Source of the DNA: Bacteroidaceae bacterium
GTDB taxonomy: Bacteria > Bacteroidota > Bacteroidia > Bacteroidales > Bacteroidaceae
Assembly: GCA_024682395.1 (NCBI GenBank)
Contig: JAIKZH010000012.1
Coordinates: 28,625 to 92,624 of the forward strand
Length of the DNA: 64,000 nucleotides
Reading direction: 5' to 3'
The notes under the pieces: model-generated
The model's database searches: none
What the model saw: only the letters and a program-made list of their open reading frames with translations
What the model was told of the DNA's origin: nothing
Program-made: the position numbers and the translations under genes
In this document: in pieces, positions 45,898-55,241 of the stretch
Layout of the letters: each line of letters opens with the position of its first letter
How positions within the stretch are numbered: position 1 is the stretch's first letter

Positions 45898-46224
45898 ATG
45901 GAAGAACAACAGAAACAACAACTTCAGATAGAACTCAAAGAAGAAGTAGCAGGGGGAGTATATTCAAATATGGCTATAATAGCAAATACAAGTAGTGAAT
46001 TCGTTTTGGATTTCGTGTCTATCCTTCCTGGACTCCAAAAAGCAGAGGTGCGTTCACGTATTATTATGTCGCCAGAACATACAAAACGATTGCTTTTTGC
46101 ACTTCAAGAACGAGTTGCCAGTTATGAACAGCAATTTGGACCTATAGATTTGCACCAACCTGAAAAGAACGAACAATCAGGTGGACGTACCATCGCTCCA
46201 TTCGGACGTGGTGGTGATGCATAG
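45898..46224 (+). CDS. DUF3467 protein
   Basis: A 108-residue, soluble protein with ELKEEVAGGVYSNMAIIANTSSEFVLDFV and RIIMSPEHTKRLLFALQ, the complete DUF3467 pattern. The C-terminal tail is polar and Gly-rich. In many Bacteroidota it lies near rpoC; here it is on its own after dsbD. Its function is unknown. Confidence 0.9.
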   Translation: MEEQQKQQLQIELKEEVAGGVYSNMAIIANTSSEFVLDFVSILPGLQKAEVRSRIIMSPEHTKRLLFALQERVASYEQQFGPIDLHQPEKNEQSGGRTIAPFGRGGDA

Positions 46225-46289
46225 TCTTTTTTCCATACCAGAATAGTACGAAAAATTGCAAAAAACGACTTCGATTCATGTTTTTTTTG

Positions 46290-46390
46290 TAAATTTGTAT
46301 AATATACGTACTAACGATTAGCGATTTCTTTTAGAAAACTTGTTATCATCGATATGGCAATGTTTCTAAAGAAGTCGCATTTTTTATGCG
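46290..46390 (+). ncRNA. Candidate small RNA or long terminator hairpin
   Basis: A TAAATTTG box (46290-46297) precedes a 17-19 bp imperfect stem: 46321-46339 (GCGATTTCTTTTAGAAAAC) with 46362-46378 (GTTTCTAAAGAAGTCGC), followed by ATTTTTTATG. If the box is a promoter, the transcript would run from about 46304 to 46388. A rival hairpin CGCAT-TTTTT-ATGCG (46376-46390) overlaps the 3' arm. It may simply be the terminator of the DUF3467 gene 100 nt upstream. No known RNA family was recognised. Confidence 0.4.
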
Positions 46391-46532
46391 AAAAGTTCTA
46401 CCGAATACAATTTTGTTAATACCCAGATTTAACTATAAATAAAGAGTTGGTTAATGAAAAACAAAAAAAAAATGCTGAAAACCGATTATTTACCTTAAAG
46501 CGATAAAGGCTAATTACCCCTTTTCGGGTATT

Positions 46533-46561
46533 GTGCCAGAGTGTGAAATGCTATAACTTTG
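46533..46561 (+). promoter_or_regulatory. Promoter of fldA
   Basis: TTGTG at 46531-46535 and TAACTTTG at 46554-46561 have the expected spacing. The ATG follows at 46613. Confidence 0.75.
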
Positions 46562-46612
46562 CAGCCAGATTCATGACAGAAATAATAATAAAAACTTAAT
46601 AATATAATTAAG

Positions 46613-47104
46613 ATGGAAACATGTGTATTTTTCGGTTCCTCAACAGGAACATGTGAGGATTTGGCTAATCGTATAGCCTCAGCTCTTGGTGTGGATAGCG
46701 CAAATGTATTTAATGTCGCTGATCTCACAGAAGAAATAGTTAATAAATATGATCGTCTTATTTTAGGAAGTTCAACATGGGGATGTGGTGATTTGCAAGA
46801 CGATTGGTTTACTGGAATTGAAACACTCAAGAAGATGAATCTTTCTGGTAAACAAGTGGGATTGTTTGCATGTGGTGATGCTTCAAGTTATGGCGACACA
46901 TTCTGTAATGCCATGGGTACGTTATACGATGAACTACAAGATACAGGTGCTACATTTGTCGGTACAGGATTCTCAACAGAGGGTTATAGTTTTGATGATT
47001 CCACTGCTGTACGTGATGGCGCATGGGTGGGTTTGGCTCTCGATGAAATCAACGAAGACTTTAAGACTAACGAACGTATAAATAACTGGGTAGCAACTCT
47101 TTGA
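46613..47104 (+). CDS. fldA: Flavodoxin
   Basis: Flavodoxin is a small FMN electron carrier that replaces ferredoxin. The 163-residue protein has the FMN phosphate loop FFGSSTGTCEDLA (with Cys where the usual motif has Asn), the flavin-stacking loop LGSSTWGCGDLQDDW, FACGDASSYGDTFCNA and a C-terminal DEINEDF block. Length fits long-chain flavodoxin. It has a clear promoter of its own. Confidence 0.95.
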   Translation: METCVFFGSSTGTCEDLANRIASALGVDSANVFNVADLTEEIVNKYDRLILGSSTWGCGDLQDDWFTGIETLKKMNLSGKQVGLFACGDASSYGDTFCNAMGTLYDELQDTGATFVGTGFSTEGYSFDDSTAVRDGAWVGLALDEINEDFKTNERINNWVATL

Positions 47105-47141
47105 TTGCTCCCATTGTCTTAATCATATTCTATATATGTAG

Positions 47142-48515
<1,374 letters not shown>

Positions 48516-48573
48516 AATTTTTGTAAGAAGATTTCATAGCAAGAGAATTATATTTAGAATAAACCAAAGTGAT

Positions 48574-48605
48574 GTCGCTTCATTGTGAAATGAGGCGACT
48601 TTTTA
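48574..48605 (+). terminator. Intrinsic terminator of eno
   Basis: GTCGCTTCATT (48574-48584) pairs with AATGAGGCGAC (48589-48599, one G-T pair), followed by TTTTTA. Confidence 0.88.
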
Positions 48606-48639
48606 TTTGTACAAATCATGAATTGTCAATATTTATACT

Positions 48640-48647
48640 TAACTTTG
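48640..48647 (+). promoter_or_regulatory. -7 promoter box directly before mtaB
   Basis: TAACTTTG ends only 5 nt before the ATG at 48653, so the transcript may begin at or next to the start codon (leaderless mRNA). Confidence 0.6.
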
Positions 48648-48652
48648 CACCC

Positions 48653-49984
48653 ATGATTGATTATGATATACTTAAAGGAAAGAAAGTTGCATTTTATACA
48701 TTAGGATGTAAACTGAATTTTGCTGAAACATCTACCATCGGCGAGATGCTTTTCGAGCATGGTGCTGTTGCGGTCGGAAAAGGAGAGAAAGCCGATATAT
48801 GTGTCGTGAATACATGTACTGTGACCTCTGCTTCTGATAGTAAGTGCCGACAAGCTATTCATAAGATAATCAAAGCGAATCCTGACGCATTTGTCACAGT
48901 TACAGGCTGTTACGCACAGTTGCAACCTCAAACCATTCAGAATATTCCAGGAGTAGATCTTGTGGTAGGGGCTCAGAAACGTAATGAACTATTACCGCTA
49001 ATGTGTTATATGATTGCTAACAAGGAGTGTTCTCAAGATTCATGCAGTCAGCAAATTGGTTCAAACACCTCTGATGACTTCTTCCCTTCTTGTTCACATG
49101 GCGACAGAACTCGCTATTTCTTGAAAGTGCAGGACGGATGTAATTATTTCTGTACATACTGCACCATTCCTGTTGCACGAGGCAGAAGTCGCAACGGAAG
49201 TATAGAATCAATGGTGGCTCAAGCACAGAAAGTGGCAGAAGAGGGTGGTAAGGAAATCGTAATCACGGGGGTGAATATCGGTGATTTCGGAAGAACCACA
49301 AAAGAGTCCTTCTTCGACCTGATTAAGGCACTCGACAAGGTTGACGGTATTGAACGTTACAGAATTTCGTCAATAGAACCTAACCTTCTTACCGATGAGA
49401 TAATAGAATTCTGTGCGCAGTCGGAACACTTCATGCCGCATTTCCATATTCCATTGCAGAGCGGATGTGATGAAGTGCTGAAACTCATGCATCGTCATTA
49501 TGATACTGCGTTGTTTAGACAAAAAGTTGAACGCATAAAACAACTTATGCCACAATGCTTCATCGGTGTTGACGTGATGACAGGCACAAGAGGGGAAACT
49601 CAGGAGTATTTTGATAAGGCATATGATTTTATCGAAAGTCTGCCTGTTTCGCAACTACATGTGTTTACTTATTCGGAACGACCAGGAACAAAAGCTTTGC
49701 TAATTCCTCATGTGGTGACTCCTGAAGAGAAACATGAAAGAACGCAAAGACTATTGGAACTATCGGAACGTAAGATTCACGATTTCTATGCACAACACAT
49801 CGGTACAACTGCAAAGGTGTTGATGGAACACACTTCCAAACGCAATCGTCCGATGAATGGGTTTACAGAAAACTATATAAGAGTTGAGATGCCAAATCAT
49901 CCCGAACTCGATAATAAAATAATTGAAGTGACACTCGGTGACTTCAATGAAAAAGGTGATGCATTATGTGTAAACTTGCAATAG
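48653..49984 (+). CDS. mtaB: tRNA threonylcarbamoyladenosine methylthiotransferase MtaB
   Basis: MtaB is a radical-SAM enzyme that turns t6A37 into ms2t6A37 in tRNA. The 443-residue protein has the N-terminal UPF0004 cluster cysteines (TLGCKLNFAET, VVNTCTVTSASDSKC, TGCYAQ). The radical-SAM motif CNYFCTYC is at about residue 162, and a C-terminal TRAM-like part follows (TAKVLMEHTSK... GDFNEKGDALCVNLQ). I use the ATG at 48653, which directly opens the conserved MIDYDILKGKKVAFYTLGC. A longer frame from 48569 would start inside the eno terminator. It overlaps the next gene by 19 nt. Confidence 0.94.
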   Translation: MIDYDILKGKKVAFYTLGCKLNFAETSTIGEMLFEHGAVAVGKGEKADICVVNTCTVTSASDSKCRQAIHKIIKANPDAFVTVTGCYAQLQPQTIQNIPGVDLVVGAQKRNELLPLMCYMIANKECSQDSCSQQIGSNTSDDFFPSCSHGDRTRYFLKVQDGCNYFCTYCTIPVARGRSRNGSIESMVAQAQKVAEEGGKEIVITGVNIGDFGRTTKESFFDLIKALDKVDGIERYRISSIEPNLLTDEIIEFCAQSEHFMPHFHIPLQSGCDEVLKLMHRHYDTALFRQKVERIKQLMPQCFIGVDVMTGTRGETQEYFDKAYDFIESLPVSQLHVFTYSERPGTKALLIPHVVTPEEKHERTQRLLELSERKIHDFYAQHIGTTAKVLMEHTSKRNRPMNGFTENYIRVEMPNHPELDNKIIEVTLGDFNEKGDALCVNLQ

Positions 49985-51009
49985 TTATTTTAAACTGGAA
50001 TGGAGCAGACATGCTCAGACGTTATCTACCTTCTGTAATCAAGAATTCTCGAGTTGAAGGTGTTAAGGTCGTGGTTGCAGATAATGGCTCTACAGATGAT
50101 TCCATAGATGTGTTGCGTACATGCTTTCCATCTGTGGATTTAATCCTTCTTGATCAGAATTATGGTTTTGCGGGTGGTTACAATAACGCATTAAAACAAA
50201 TAGAAGCAGAATATTATTTGTTGCTTAACAGCGATGTGGAAATCCGACAGAAAAACTGGATTGTGCCAATGTTGGATTATATGGATCTTCATCCAGAGAC
50301 ATGTGCTTGCCAACCAAAACTCATGAAACTATTTGCTGATAACACATCGTGCGACAATTTGTTCGAATATGCGGGTGCAGCTGGCGGATATCTTGATAAA
50401 TACGGCTATCCGTTCTGTCGAGGACGAATATTTAATACAATAGAACAAGATAAGGGACAATATGACGATGTTGTTCCAATACATTGGGCAACTGGCGCTG
50501 CATTGCTGGTGAGAAGTAAGTCTTATTGGGAAGTGGATGGCTTGGACGAGAAATTCTTTGCTCATATGGAAGAAATTGACCTGTGTTGGCGAATGCGATT
50601 AAATGGTGGTAAAATAGTGTGTATCACCGAAAGTACAGCATATCACCTCGGAGGGGCAACACTCAATCAAGGTAATCCACGAAAAACATATCTCAATTTC
50701 AGAAATAATCTAATTATGCTATATAAGAATCTGCCTGAAGACAGATTGAGAAAGGTTATGCCAATACGCCATATCCTCGATCTTATAGCATCTGCGAAAT
50801 TCCTTTTGTCTGGAGATTTCGGCAATATGAAAGCCGTAATCAAAGCTACATTTGCATATCGTAAAATGAAAAAGGTGTACAGTAAACAGAAAAAAGCAGT
50901 ACAGCTAAATGGCGATAATTTGTCATCAAACTATTTGAAACCATATTCCATTCTTTGGCATTATTATGTAAAAGGTAATAAAGTATATTCAAGTCTTCCA
51001 GAAGACTGA
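49966..51009 (+). CDS. GT2-family glycosyltransferase
   Basis: A family 2 (GT-A fold) glycosyltransferase of the rhamnosyltransferase-like group. It has the nucleotide-binding start AIVILNWNGADMLRRYLPSV, VVVADNGSTDDS, LDQNYGFAGGYNNAL, the DXD-like LLNSDVEI, IHWATGAALLVRSKSYWEVDGLDEKFFAHMEEIDLCWR, and a basic C-terminal part. The 347-residue product starts within the last codons of mtaB (19-nt overlap), so translation is probably coupled. The acceptor is unknown; surface polysaccharide is likely for this subgroup. Confidence 0.92.
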   Translation: MCKLAIVILNWNGADMLRRYLPSVIKNSRVEGVKVVVADNGSTDDSIDVLRTCFPSVDLILLDQNYGFAGGYNNALKQIEAEYYLLLNSDVEIRQKNWIVPMLDYMDLHPETCACQPKLMKLFADNTSCDNLFEYAGAAGGYLDKYGYPFCRGRIFNTIEQDKGQYDDVVPIHWATGAALLVRSKSYWEVDGLDEKFFAHMEEIDLCWRMRLNGGKIVCITESTAYHLGGATLNQGNPRKTYLNFRNNLIMLYKNLPEDRLRKVMPIRHILDLIASAKFLLSGDFGNMKAVIKATFAYRKMKKVYSKQKKAVQLNGDNLSSNYLKPYSILWHYYVKGNKVYSSLPED

Positions 51010-51519
51010 TTGTATTATTAGTTATATTATTGTCATATCAATTGCTCTATTACTTTGCTAATTTCAAGGCTATCTCTAAATTAAAAGAAGTAGTTGAAGT
51101 ATTAGCACTTAAAAAAGTTCATATATTAACAGTACATGTAGAAAATGCGTTAATAAAAGAACTTTTGTTTAGTCGTTTCTATTTTCGTATATAAGTGAAA
51201 TTTTTGGTAATATATTTGCTATTTGTATTATATCTATTCTATTTATTATCATCCATGTTAAACCTCGTATATTAGAACTATGAATAATGGAATCTTGGAC
51301 CTATAAGTTGTTAAAACGAATAATATAATGCTACCGATTATGGCACCTCAGACAATAAATCATAATCTATATGATATATTTCTTCAAAAAAATATATATA
51401 GTTTGTGATAAATGTGTTTTTTTTACGACTAATAGGTAAAAAACGGATTATCACTAATCTTTTTAAAATAAAATGCGACGTAATTAAATTTTCATAAGCA
51501 AATATATTTAATAAACAGA
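51010..51519 (+). other. Intergenic region with no clear gene
   Basis: A 510-bp AT-rich stretch. From about 51006 a frame without ATG stays open to a TAA at 51192-51194 and reads LKEVVEVLALKKVHILTVHV in part; it could be a decayed gene tail but is unsupported. No clear terminator or promoter was found, although the sigma-factor gene must start from here. Confidence 0.45.
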
Positions 51520-52014
51520 ATGGACAAAAAGAATCAAGAAGAATTTCTTATAATAGTTAATCAATTTCAACGAATTATAAAAAAATATTGTATTATCTAT
51601 GGAAATGATATTATGACGTCAGAGGATTTATATCAAGAAACGTTATATAATTTATGGAAAAACTATTCTTCCTATAAAGGACTCTGTAAGTTAAGTACAT
51701 GGGTATATCGTATAACAATAAATACTTGTATAAACTCAATACGATTAAAATATAAAGAAGGAAAACAGTTGGAACTCGGAAGTGCATTAAATATTTGTGA
51801 CGATGATAATGTAGAGAAAAGGGAAAATAAAGAAATGTTACTAAATATAATCGGACAACTATCTCTGATTGATAAATCAATAATGTTGCTTTGGCTTGAG
51901 GAAAAAAGTTATAAAGAGATTGCAGAGATTATAGGATTGTCAGAAACAAATATTGCTACCAGGCTTAATAGATGCAAAATGAAAGTTAAAAGTATGTTTA
52001 ATTTAATGAAATAA
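51520..52014 (+). CDS. ECF-type RNA polymerase sigma factor
   Basis: The 164-residue protein has the sigma-70 region 2 block (SEDLYQETLYNLWKNYSSYKGLCKLSTWVYRITINTCINSIR) and region 4 with its helix-turn-helix (LWLEEKSYKEIAEIIGLSETNIATRLNRCKMKVK). The size and lack of regions 1 and 3 define the extracytoplasmic-function class. The gene 8 nt downstream encodes a membrane protein, the usual position of an anti-sigma factor. Targets are unknown; the peptide operon 2.5 kb further on is one candidate. Confidence 0.93.
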   Translation: MDKKNQEEFLIIVNQFQRIIKKYCIIYGNDIMTSEDLYQETLYNLWKNYSSYKGLCKLSTWVYRITINTCINSIRLKYKEGKQLELGSALNICDDDNVEKRENKEMLLNIIGQLSLIDKSIMLLWLEEKSYKEIAEIIGLSETNIATRLNRCKMKVKSMFNLMK

Positions 52015-52021
52015 TACAACT

Positions 52022-52576
52022 ATGGATAATTTTAATGACATTAAAAATGTGTTCAACGAACTTGTTGACATTGACAGTGGAATAAAGATCTCTAATGAGG
52101 ATATTTTCAGAATAATAGAGGAAAAGCGAAAAAAAGACTTTCTGTCTTCAATCATTAAGAAAAAGAACTACGAACTGATAGTTTCTGTAATTGCTATGAT
52201 TGGACTGCTATTCTATCAAGAGTACAGAGGGTTTGCTTCACTTCTTACTTTTGTACCAATGGAATTTGCGTTATTTCTTTGTTTTATTCAAAGTTTTATC
52301 CAATCCAGAATCTTAGCAAAACTTCAGTTCACAGATACCGTAATCTCTTTCAAAACAACTGTTGACAAATACAAAAAAACGGTGTATATCTTTAGAGTTG
52401 TATTGTATATCTTAGTTGCATTGATTGTTTTCTCTATTCTATTCAATGAAATGGTATATTCCTTAAAAATAGTAATAATAGCCTGTGTCGGTCTAATTGT
52501 TGGTCTTTGTTTCATAATAAAAAGTATCGCTCAGGAAAATAAGGAGTTGAGAGATTTAAATGAAATCAACTCATGA
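52022..52576 (+). CDS. Four-helix membrane protein, possible anti-sigma factor
   Basis: The 184-residue protein starts with a soluble helical region (about residues 1-50, DNFNDIKNVFNELVDIDSGIKIS). It then has four TM helices: VSVIAMIGLLFYQ, TFVPMEFALFLCFIQSF, FRVVLYILVALIVFSILF and IVIIACVGLIVGLCFII. It is 8 nt behind the ECF sigma gene and shares its terminator. A cytoplasmic N-terminus that could hold the sigma factor fits an anti-sigma role, but no known anti-sigma domain (ZAS) or Cys/His motif is seen. Confidence 0.7.
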   Translation: MDNFNDIKNVFNELVDIDSGIKISNEDIFRIIEEKRKKDFLSSIIKKKNYELIVSVIAMIGLLFYQEYRGFASLLTFVPMEFALFLCFIQSFIQSRILAKLQFTDTVISFKTTVDKYKKTVYIFRVVLYILVALIVFSILFNEMVYSLKIVIIACVGLIVGLCFIIKSIAQENKELRDLNEINS

Positions 52577-52600
52577 TGTATGGATTATCTTAATCAACAT

Positions 52601-52634
52601 ATGGGTAATGTATTTATAATCATTGCCCATTTTG
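52601..52634 (+). terminator. Intrinsic terminator of the sigma-factor operon
   Basis: ATGGGTAATG (52601-52610) pairs with CATTGCCCAT (52621-52630, one G-T pair), followed by TTTG. Confidence 0.7.
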
Positions 52635-52885
52635 TTCGTTCAACACTTTCTTATTATTCGAGTATTTTGTTACATAACATTGGGCATTTAACGACAATCC
52701 AAACGTAACTTAATGCATATATGTAATTATGACATTTTAAGAATTGTTGCACATTCACTTACTTGTTCATTCATATGGTTATACATAATTATATGATTTT
52801 TGGTAGATTAATCTTCAGAATCATTAATAATACAACATTTTTTAAATTATTTGTTGAAAAAAACGGAAGTTAGATTTTTTTTCTT

Positions 52886-52893
52886 TATATTTG
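52886..52893 (+). promoter_or_regulatory. -7 promoter box upstream of the BF3164-type lipoprotein
   Basis: TATATTTG matches TAnnTTTG. It predicts a leader of about 200 nt before the ATG at 53099. A -33 element was not found at normal spacing. Confidence 0.5.
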
Positions 52894-53098
52894 CCTACGA
52901 TTTGCTTTTTAAGCATAATTATACAAGTCTTTATGGTTCAGAATCCTAACTTTTCTTTTACCGTGAGTCTTACCCACAGCTTAATCATGTACTTTGTTTA
53001 TAGCAAATAGTCATGAGAAAAGTCAATAACCAATTGTAAAATAACAACCTTGGCAAAAATCATAGTGATAAATGCCACCAAAATATATCCAAACAGAT

Positions 53099-54121
53099 AT
53101 GAAAAATCAATATTTTAAGAAAAATAGAACGCATTTATTGTGTATTCTACAATTATTGACAATAATCATATTGTCATCATGTGGCTCATCAGAGAAGAAA
53201 TTAGTCGTAACCTCTTTTCCAATTGATGAAACCTTGAAACCTGCTCGTATTGCGAGCTTAGACTCGTTACCATTCATTTATTCAGTAGCAAAGATAGATG
53301 ACAAATATGTGTTTACATGTAAAGGTGATTATTGCTTTTATGTGACTGATTCTCAATTTAATCCTCTTTATCCCATGGCAGCCCGTGGAAACGGACATGA
53401 AGAATGGATTGCCCCTTTGTTAATGCGTCAGACTGTCAATGAGAATAGTGTGGGGTTAACTTATTTATGGGAACGTGGCACTTCAGATTTATATAAGACA
53501 GAATTGGCTAATAGCCGAAAAAGAATACATTGTTGCGATTTCCGTGATACAGGACTTAAAGGTGTGTCATATTTGTTTGATCTGAAAGACGGAAAATATG
53601 CGGGTGCTACTTATGAAGAAGATTGTCAGTTCTTTGTATATAACAGAAAAGATAAACAGATTGAATATAAGGCACATCCCGAGGGGCTTGTTCCTGAAGC
53701 AAAAGAATTACATCCAAGTGTGTTACAAACAAGGTCAATGATGGATAATGATATGCAACGTGGGTTTGCTTGTAGTTATTTTGCTTATCCAGTAATAGTT
53801 TTACGTGATATGTCAGGTGATATTCGTAGATTTATTCAGATTGGTGAAGAATTGCCTGATTATAATGCAAATAAGGAGGCTAAAGACTTTTTTGTTGATG
53901 TTTGTGTAACATCTAACCGAATCTATGCATTGTATGAAGGAGAAGAAAATTCAAATGAAAGTCTTGTGATGGTATTTGATTGGGACGGAAATCCGATTGC
54001 TAAATATCATATAGGTCGCTCTTATGCGATTGCTGTAGATGAAGATGAGCACCTTATGATTGCAGTTCTTGACTCATCGTCTGAAGGAAATGAAGTGGTA
54101 AAATATAACTTAAAAGATTAG
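53099..54121 (+). CDS. BF3164-type (TolB-like six-bladed propeller) lipoprotein
   Basis: The 340-residue lipoprotein (start MKNQYFKKNRTHLL, lipobox ILSSCGSSEKK) has the propeller-like pattern of the BF3164 family. Visible blocks are PFIYSVAKIDDKYVFTCKGD, YPMAARGNGHEEWIAP, KGVSYLFDLKDGKYAGATY, DVCVTSNRIYALYEGEEN and VMVFDWDGNPIAKYHI. A start 27 nt upstream is possible but would put extra residues before the basic n-region. Members of this family in Bacteroidota often lie near genes for small secreted peptides (for example NVEALA peptides), which makes its place before the peptide operon worth noting. Confidence 0.82.
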   Translation: MKNQYFKKNRTHLLCILQLLTIIILSSCGSSEKKLVVTSFPIDETLKPARIASLDSLPFIYSVAKIDDKYVFTCKGDYCFYVTDSQFNPLYPMAARGNGHEEWIAPLLMRQTVNENSVGLTYLWERGTSDLYKTELANSRKRIHCCDFRDTGLKGVSYLFDLKDGKYAGATYEEDCQFFVYNRKDKQIEYKAHPEGLVPEAKELHPSVLQTRSMMDNDMQRGFACSYFAYPVIVLRDMSGDIRRFIQIGEELPDYNANKEAKDFFVDVCVTSNRIYALYEGEENSNESLVMVFDWDGNPIAKYHIGRSYAIAVDEDEHLMIAVLDSSSEGNEVVKYNLKD

Positions 54122-54326
54122 TAAAAGTGTTATACTGAGAGCGATTGCTTTTGAACTATAGACAGCACGAGATAATACCCGTTTTGTGTGCCTTGTTTAT
54201 AACAAATCTTATAATAAATGCCCGTTTAAAGGCGTCTATAAAGTGTTTTGATTTGTTGCATTTAATGGGTAATATCAATAATTTCTTATAAAAAAGATAA
54301 TGATTCTTACATTTTTCGAACATGAA

Positions 54327-54358
54327 TTTGGATTTAATTATTAATTTTTTTACTTTTG
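54327..54358 (+). promoter_or_regulatory. Promoter of the peptide operon
   Basis: TTTG at 54327-54330 and TACTTTTG at 54351-54358 are 20 nt apart. Transcription should start near 54365, giving a leader of about 245 nt before the antiterminator gene. A box of the same type in the opposite direction (TATCTTTG on the minus strand) is at 54436-54443, inside this leader. Confidence 0.65.
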
Positions 54359-54364
54359 CCCCGT

Positions 54365-54608
54365 TTTTCGATTATAGCACTCATTAATGTTGCATAACGA
54401 ATTATTGTTCGCTTTAAATCGAAACCTTTCTTTTGCAAAGATATTGCAATAAGAAGAAAAGAAGTCAAACTGATTTGTTGGGAAGAAATGAAATAAGATT
54501 TACTTTTTATAGGTGAATTAAATCTTTACAAATTTCATGTTGTGCCACATTGTTTAATGGGCATTAAGAGTAAATAAATATCACTACTATAATAGAGTTT
54601 TTTCTATT
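54365..54608 (+). other. Long 5' leader of the antiterminator-headed operon
   Basis: The gap from 54122 has no convincing gene. The predicted leader ends in a hairpin (ATAATAG at 54589-54595 with CTATTAT at 54604-54610) whose loop holds a T-run and whose 3' arm takes in the first two bases of the ATG at 54609. UpxY-type regulators act on the leader of their own operon, so this leader is the likely target. A minus-strand -7 box (54436-54443) with TTTG at 54466-54469 on that strand could make an antisense transcript. Confidence 0.5.
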
Positions 54609-55241
54609 ATGTCCTCAGTTCATTTTAGTTCGGGGGTGTCCCCGAGGTATGTCTCAAATCGAGATCTACCATTGCCTCGTCTTAAATGCGATAAGAATTT
54701 AAAATGGTTTCTTATGCGTATTTCTTATGGAAGAGAAAGGCGTGTTTATGAATATCTTAAACACCAAGGATTCGAAGTTTTTTATCCCACATACGAAAAA
54801 TCTTATGAGGTTGAAGGTAAGAAATGGGTTAAAACACTTAGTCTAATTCCAAATGTTTTATTCGTACATAGTAATGAAGATATGCTTAAGCAATATGTAG
54901 GAAAAGAACCGTTCCCGTATTTTCATTATTACTATAAAACATATACTGAATCATCTGTTGGCAATAGTTGTACGGTAAAGAAGAAAGCAATAATAGTTCC
55001 AAATAATCAGATGGATGAGTTTATTAAATGGTATAATACAGATATTGAAGATAAACACTATTTAAATGTTCCTTTCAAGTTTAAAATTCACGATAAGGTA
55101 CGTGTGACAGATGGACCTTTCAAAGGCTTAATTGGAAATGTGGTCCGATTCAAAGGACAGACTCGTGTAGGTATTAATATTGATGAGGTCGGTTTCATAT
55201 GTACTAATTATGTGCCGAAATCATTCTTAGAAAAGGTTTAA
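54609..55241 (+). CDS. UpxY-type NusG paralogue (transcription antiterminator)
   Basis: Specialised NusG proteins of the UpxY/LoaP type keep RNA polymerase from stopping in the long operon that they head. The 210-residue protein has an NGN domain (KWFLMRISYGRERRVYEYLKHQGFEVFYPTYEK... WVKTLSLIPNVLFVHS, about residues 36-105). A linker is followed by a C-terminal KOW motif (KFKIHDKVRVTDGPFKGLIG, about 157-176). It is the first gene of the operon and its stop codon touches the start of the next gene. The internal hairpins further down are likely sites where it matters. Confidence 0.9.
   Translation: MSSVHFSSGVSPRYVSNRDLPLPRLKCDKNLKWFLMRISYGRERRVYEYLKHQGFEVFYPTYEKSYEVEGKKWVKTLSLIPNVLFVHSNEDMLKQYVGKEPFPYFHYYYKTYTESSVGNSCTVKKKAIIVPNNQMDEFIKWYNTDIEDKHYLNVPFKFKIHDKVRVTDGPFKGLIGNVVRFKGQTRVGINIDEVGFICTNYVPKSFLEKV

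Larger units (their letters stand above)
46225..46612 (+). other. Intergenic region with a candidate small RNA and the fldA promoter
   Basis: This gap has no gene. It contains a promoter-like box followed by a large hairpin with a T-run (46290-46390, listed separately), an A-rich stretch, a small hairpin TACCCC/GGGGTA-like near 46515-46530, and the fldA promoter. Confidence 0.55.
52577..53098 (+). other. Intergenic region between the sigma operon and the lipoprotein gene
   Basis: No gene is seen. It holds the sigma-operon terminator at 52601-52634 and a -7 box at 52886-52893, both listed separately; the rest is AT-rich with no clear repeat. Confidence 0.5.

Noticed and set aside
48569..48652. 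Upstream ATG for mtaB
   Set aside because: It falls in the eno terminator hairpin and precedes the mtaB promoter box.
51006..51194. Frame without ATG after the GT2 gene
   Set aside because: No start codon, no recognisable family; may be a decayed gene but cannot be supported.
54156..54323. 55-codon frame on the minus strand before the peptide operon
   Set aside because: It has an opposed promoter box upstream, but no recognisable domain or composition; AT-rich gaps give such frames by chance.
54240..54450. Invertible promoter for the UpxY-type operon
   Set aside because: I looked for inverted repeats on both sides of the promoter, as in phase-variable capsule loci, and found none of useful length. 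No invertase gene is nearby.
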